From: Noviherbaspirillum sp.
Lineage (GTDB): Bacteria; Pseudomonadota; Gammaproteobacteria; Burkholderiales; Burkholderiaceae
NCBI GenBank assembly: GCA_028292785.1
Contig: JAQGLQ010000515.1
Span: 1-5,532, forward strand
DNA length: 5,532 bases
Reading direction: 5' to 3'
Shown: positions 4,157 through 5,532 of the stretch, in pieces
Layout of the letters: every line of letters begins with the position of its first letter
Numbering within the stretch: position 1 is the first letter of the stretch
Program-made: the position numbers and the translations under genes
The notes under the pieces: generated by a model
Database searches by the model: none
What the model was told of the DNA's origin: nothing
What the model saw: only the letters and a program-made list of their open reading frames with translations

Positions 4157-5532
4157 GTCCGAGGAGTTCGGCGTCAAGTTCCTCTTCGTTGTCCACCACG
4201 GCATACACATAGTGGTCGGGACGCACGATGGCTGCGCAACCCGCATGGCGGGCAAACCAGGCGGCGACCACGCCGTCGGCCTCCTGCCATGCGCCGGTTT
4301 GCGCAGTCGTCGCGAAGCGCAATATCGACATTGATTCAGCGGCCCGCGGGTGCCACGCGAGCGCGCTCTCGCCCAATACCACGCGCCAGCCGCAACCGGC
4401 GACATCGTCCATCAGCACGGGATTTCCATCATCGATGATCCGTGGCTGCGGGAACAGCATGCCGCGGCCGGAGCGGGCGCGCCCGGACAGCAAGCCTTGT
4501 TCGAGGCCAGGCATGAGATCCTGTCGCACCAGGGTCTTCACCTCGCCATTGGTCGAGGCGAGCAGACGCGCGTCGCGTTCGCGCGCGGCGGCCGGATCGA
4601 GTTCGCAAATATAACGGCCGATGTCCTTGATGGCGGAGATCAGGGTGCGCACATGAGGAGCGCGTTCTGCGCCATAGGTGTCGAGCAAGGCATCGCCCGC
4701 TTCGCCCGAGATTACCTGCCGTAGTTTCCAGGCGAGGTTGCGCACGTCGCGCATGCCCTGGCACATGCCTTGGCCGAGAAAAGGCGGCTGCATATGGGCC
4801 GCGTCGCCTGCCAGAAAAACCCGCCCTTTCCGCCACTCGGTCGCGATCAGCGCGTGGAAGCGGTAACTCGCATGGCGCCACAGTTCCGCGTCGCCGGGCG
4901 TGATCCAGCGCGACAGCAGTTGCCATACCCGCTCTTCACGCTCGATCTCGCGCGGATCCTCGCCAGGCAAGAGCATCATCTCGAAGCGGCGGTGATTGCC
5001 CGTGCCGGCGACAAACATCGTCGGACGCGAAGGCTCGCAAAAATGCGTGCTGACCCGGGGCAGCTTCGCCAGGCCTTGTTCGTTGGCGAGCAGGTCGATC
5101 ACCAGCCACGGCTCATCGAAGCCGAGGTCCTCGAGCGGGATGCCGAGCAGACGGCGCACCGTGCTCGACGCGCCATCGCAGCCGATCACATAGCGTGCAC
5201 GCTCCATGCGGTGCGAGCCGTCGTCGGCCGACAGGGCAAGGTCCACGCCTTCGGCATCCTGCGTCATGTCCGTCAGCGCAGTGCCGAGCCGCAGTTCCAC
5301 ACGAGGCAGGCCGGCCACGTGTTCGCGCAGAATGTGCTCGGTCTGCGGCTGCAGGAAAGTCATGTTCGGCGTCCACCCCATCGGATAAGGCGGCGGCAGC
5401 ATGCCGACCCTGCGGATCAGCTGGCCATCGGAGCAATAATGCTCGGATATCGAGAACGGCATGGTCAACGTCTTTATTTGCCCGGCGATTCCAATATTCT
5501 GGAAAGAGCGCATGATTTCATGGTCCATGGCC
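4086..5532 (-). CDS. FAD-dependent aromatic hydroxylase, MhpA-like (partial, N-terminus beyond right edge)
   Basis: A minus-strand frame enters at the right edge and ends at TAA (4088-4086). The first ATG in the window (5528-5526) is internal. The residues after it (MDHEIMRSFQNIGI) align with about residue 57 of E. coli MhpA, and the GxGxxG FAD-binding motif that should precede them is absent. Counting from that ATG, the DG motif is VIGCDGASSTVRR (114-126), where FAD/NADPH monooxygenases bind cofactor. The second FAD motif is RVFLAGDAAHMQPP (236-249), followed by GQGMCQGMRDVRNLAWKL and LLDTYGAERAPHV. The PHBH-fold C-terminal domain ends near residue 480. The whole sequence parallels the bifunctional 3-(3-hydroxyphenyl)propionate / 3-hydroxycinnamate hydroxylase family, which hydroxylates the ring ahead of meta-cleavage. 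The actual substrate is unproven; related polyketide or resorcinol hydroxylases remain possible. It converges on the ligase gene and overlaps it by 71 bases, so its last 23 residues, rich in Arg, Ser and Ala, are read opposite the ligase C-terminus. Confidence 0.85.
   Translation of the reverse strand, partial: AMDHEIMRSFQNIGIAGQIKTLTMPFSISEHYCSDGQLIRRVGMLPPPYPMGWTPNMTFLQPQTEHILREHVAGLPRVELRLGTALTDMTQDAEGVDLALSADDGSHRMERARYVIGCDGASSTVRRLLGIPLEDLGFDEPWLVIDLLANEQGLAKLPRVSTHFCEPSRPTMFVAGTGNHRRFEMMLLPGEDPREIEREERVWQLLSRWITPGDAELWRHASYRFHALIATEWRKGRVFLAGDAAHMQPPFLGQGMCQGMRDVRNLAWKLRQVISGEAGDALLDTYGAERAPHVRTLISAIKDIGRYICELDPAAARERDARLLASTNGEVKTLVRQDLMPGLEQGLLSGRARSGRGMLFPQPRIIDDGNPVLMDDVAGCGWRVVLGESALAWHPRAAESMSILRFATTAQTGAWQEADGVVAAWFARHAGCAAIVRPDHYVYAVVDNEEELDAELLGLTQKIAASRRACPTQSSAARRRT

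Noticed and set aside
5526..5528. ATG at 5528 as the true start of the hydroxylase
   Set aside because: The family's N-terminal GxGxxG FAD-binding segment would be missing, and the frame stays open to the window edge, so the gene continues beyond it.

Overview
The window looks like a GC-rich proteobacterial chromosome, most plausibly a betaproteobacterium of the Burkholderiales. This rests on base and codon use and on the gene families present; nothing here fixes the species. It holds four convincing multi-domain or family-assignable genes plus one gene cut by the left edge. Both edge genes (left and right) are partial.

Layout. (1) Positions 1-811, minus strand: the first 270 residues of a nucleotidyltransferase-fold protein of the GSU2403 type. 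It is cut at the left edge and its start codon abuts an AT-rich 14-bp inverted repeat. (2) Positions 812-1191: a 380-base divergent intergenic region with no convincing gene, which must hold the promoter of the next operon. (3) Positions 1192-4156, plus strand: a tightly packed three-gene operon. It encodes a 127-residue photoactive yellow protein (PYP), a 439-residue PAS-PAS-GGDEF diguanylate cyclase, and a 417-residue 4-coumarate ligase of the PYP-activating kind with an acyl-carrier-protein-like domain at its N-terminus. (4) Positions 4086-5532, minus strand: an FAD-dependent aromatic hydroxylase of the MhpA (3-hydroxyphenylpropionate / 3-hydroxycinnamate hydroxylase) type. It is cut at the right edge, where its FAD-binding N-terminus is missing, and it overlaps the ligase tail to tail by 71 bases.

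How the genes work together (inference). The ligase activates p-coumarate so that it can be attached to Cys69 of PYP. PYP then acts as a blue-light sensor, and the co-translated diguanylate cyclase is the obvious output, giving light-controlled c-di-GMP. This would be a split, in-trans counterpart of known proteins in which a PYP domain is fused to signalling domains. The tyrosine ammonia-lyase that normally makes p-coumarate is not in the window. The convergent hydroxylase may act on a related hydroxycinnamate, or it may be an unrelated catabolic neighbour.

The most notable points are the PYP/cyclase/ligase operon, the carrier-protein domain fused to the ligase, the altered residues 50 and 52 in an otherwise intact PYP chromophore pocket, and the palindrome over the nucleotidyltransferase start.
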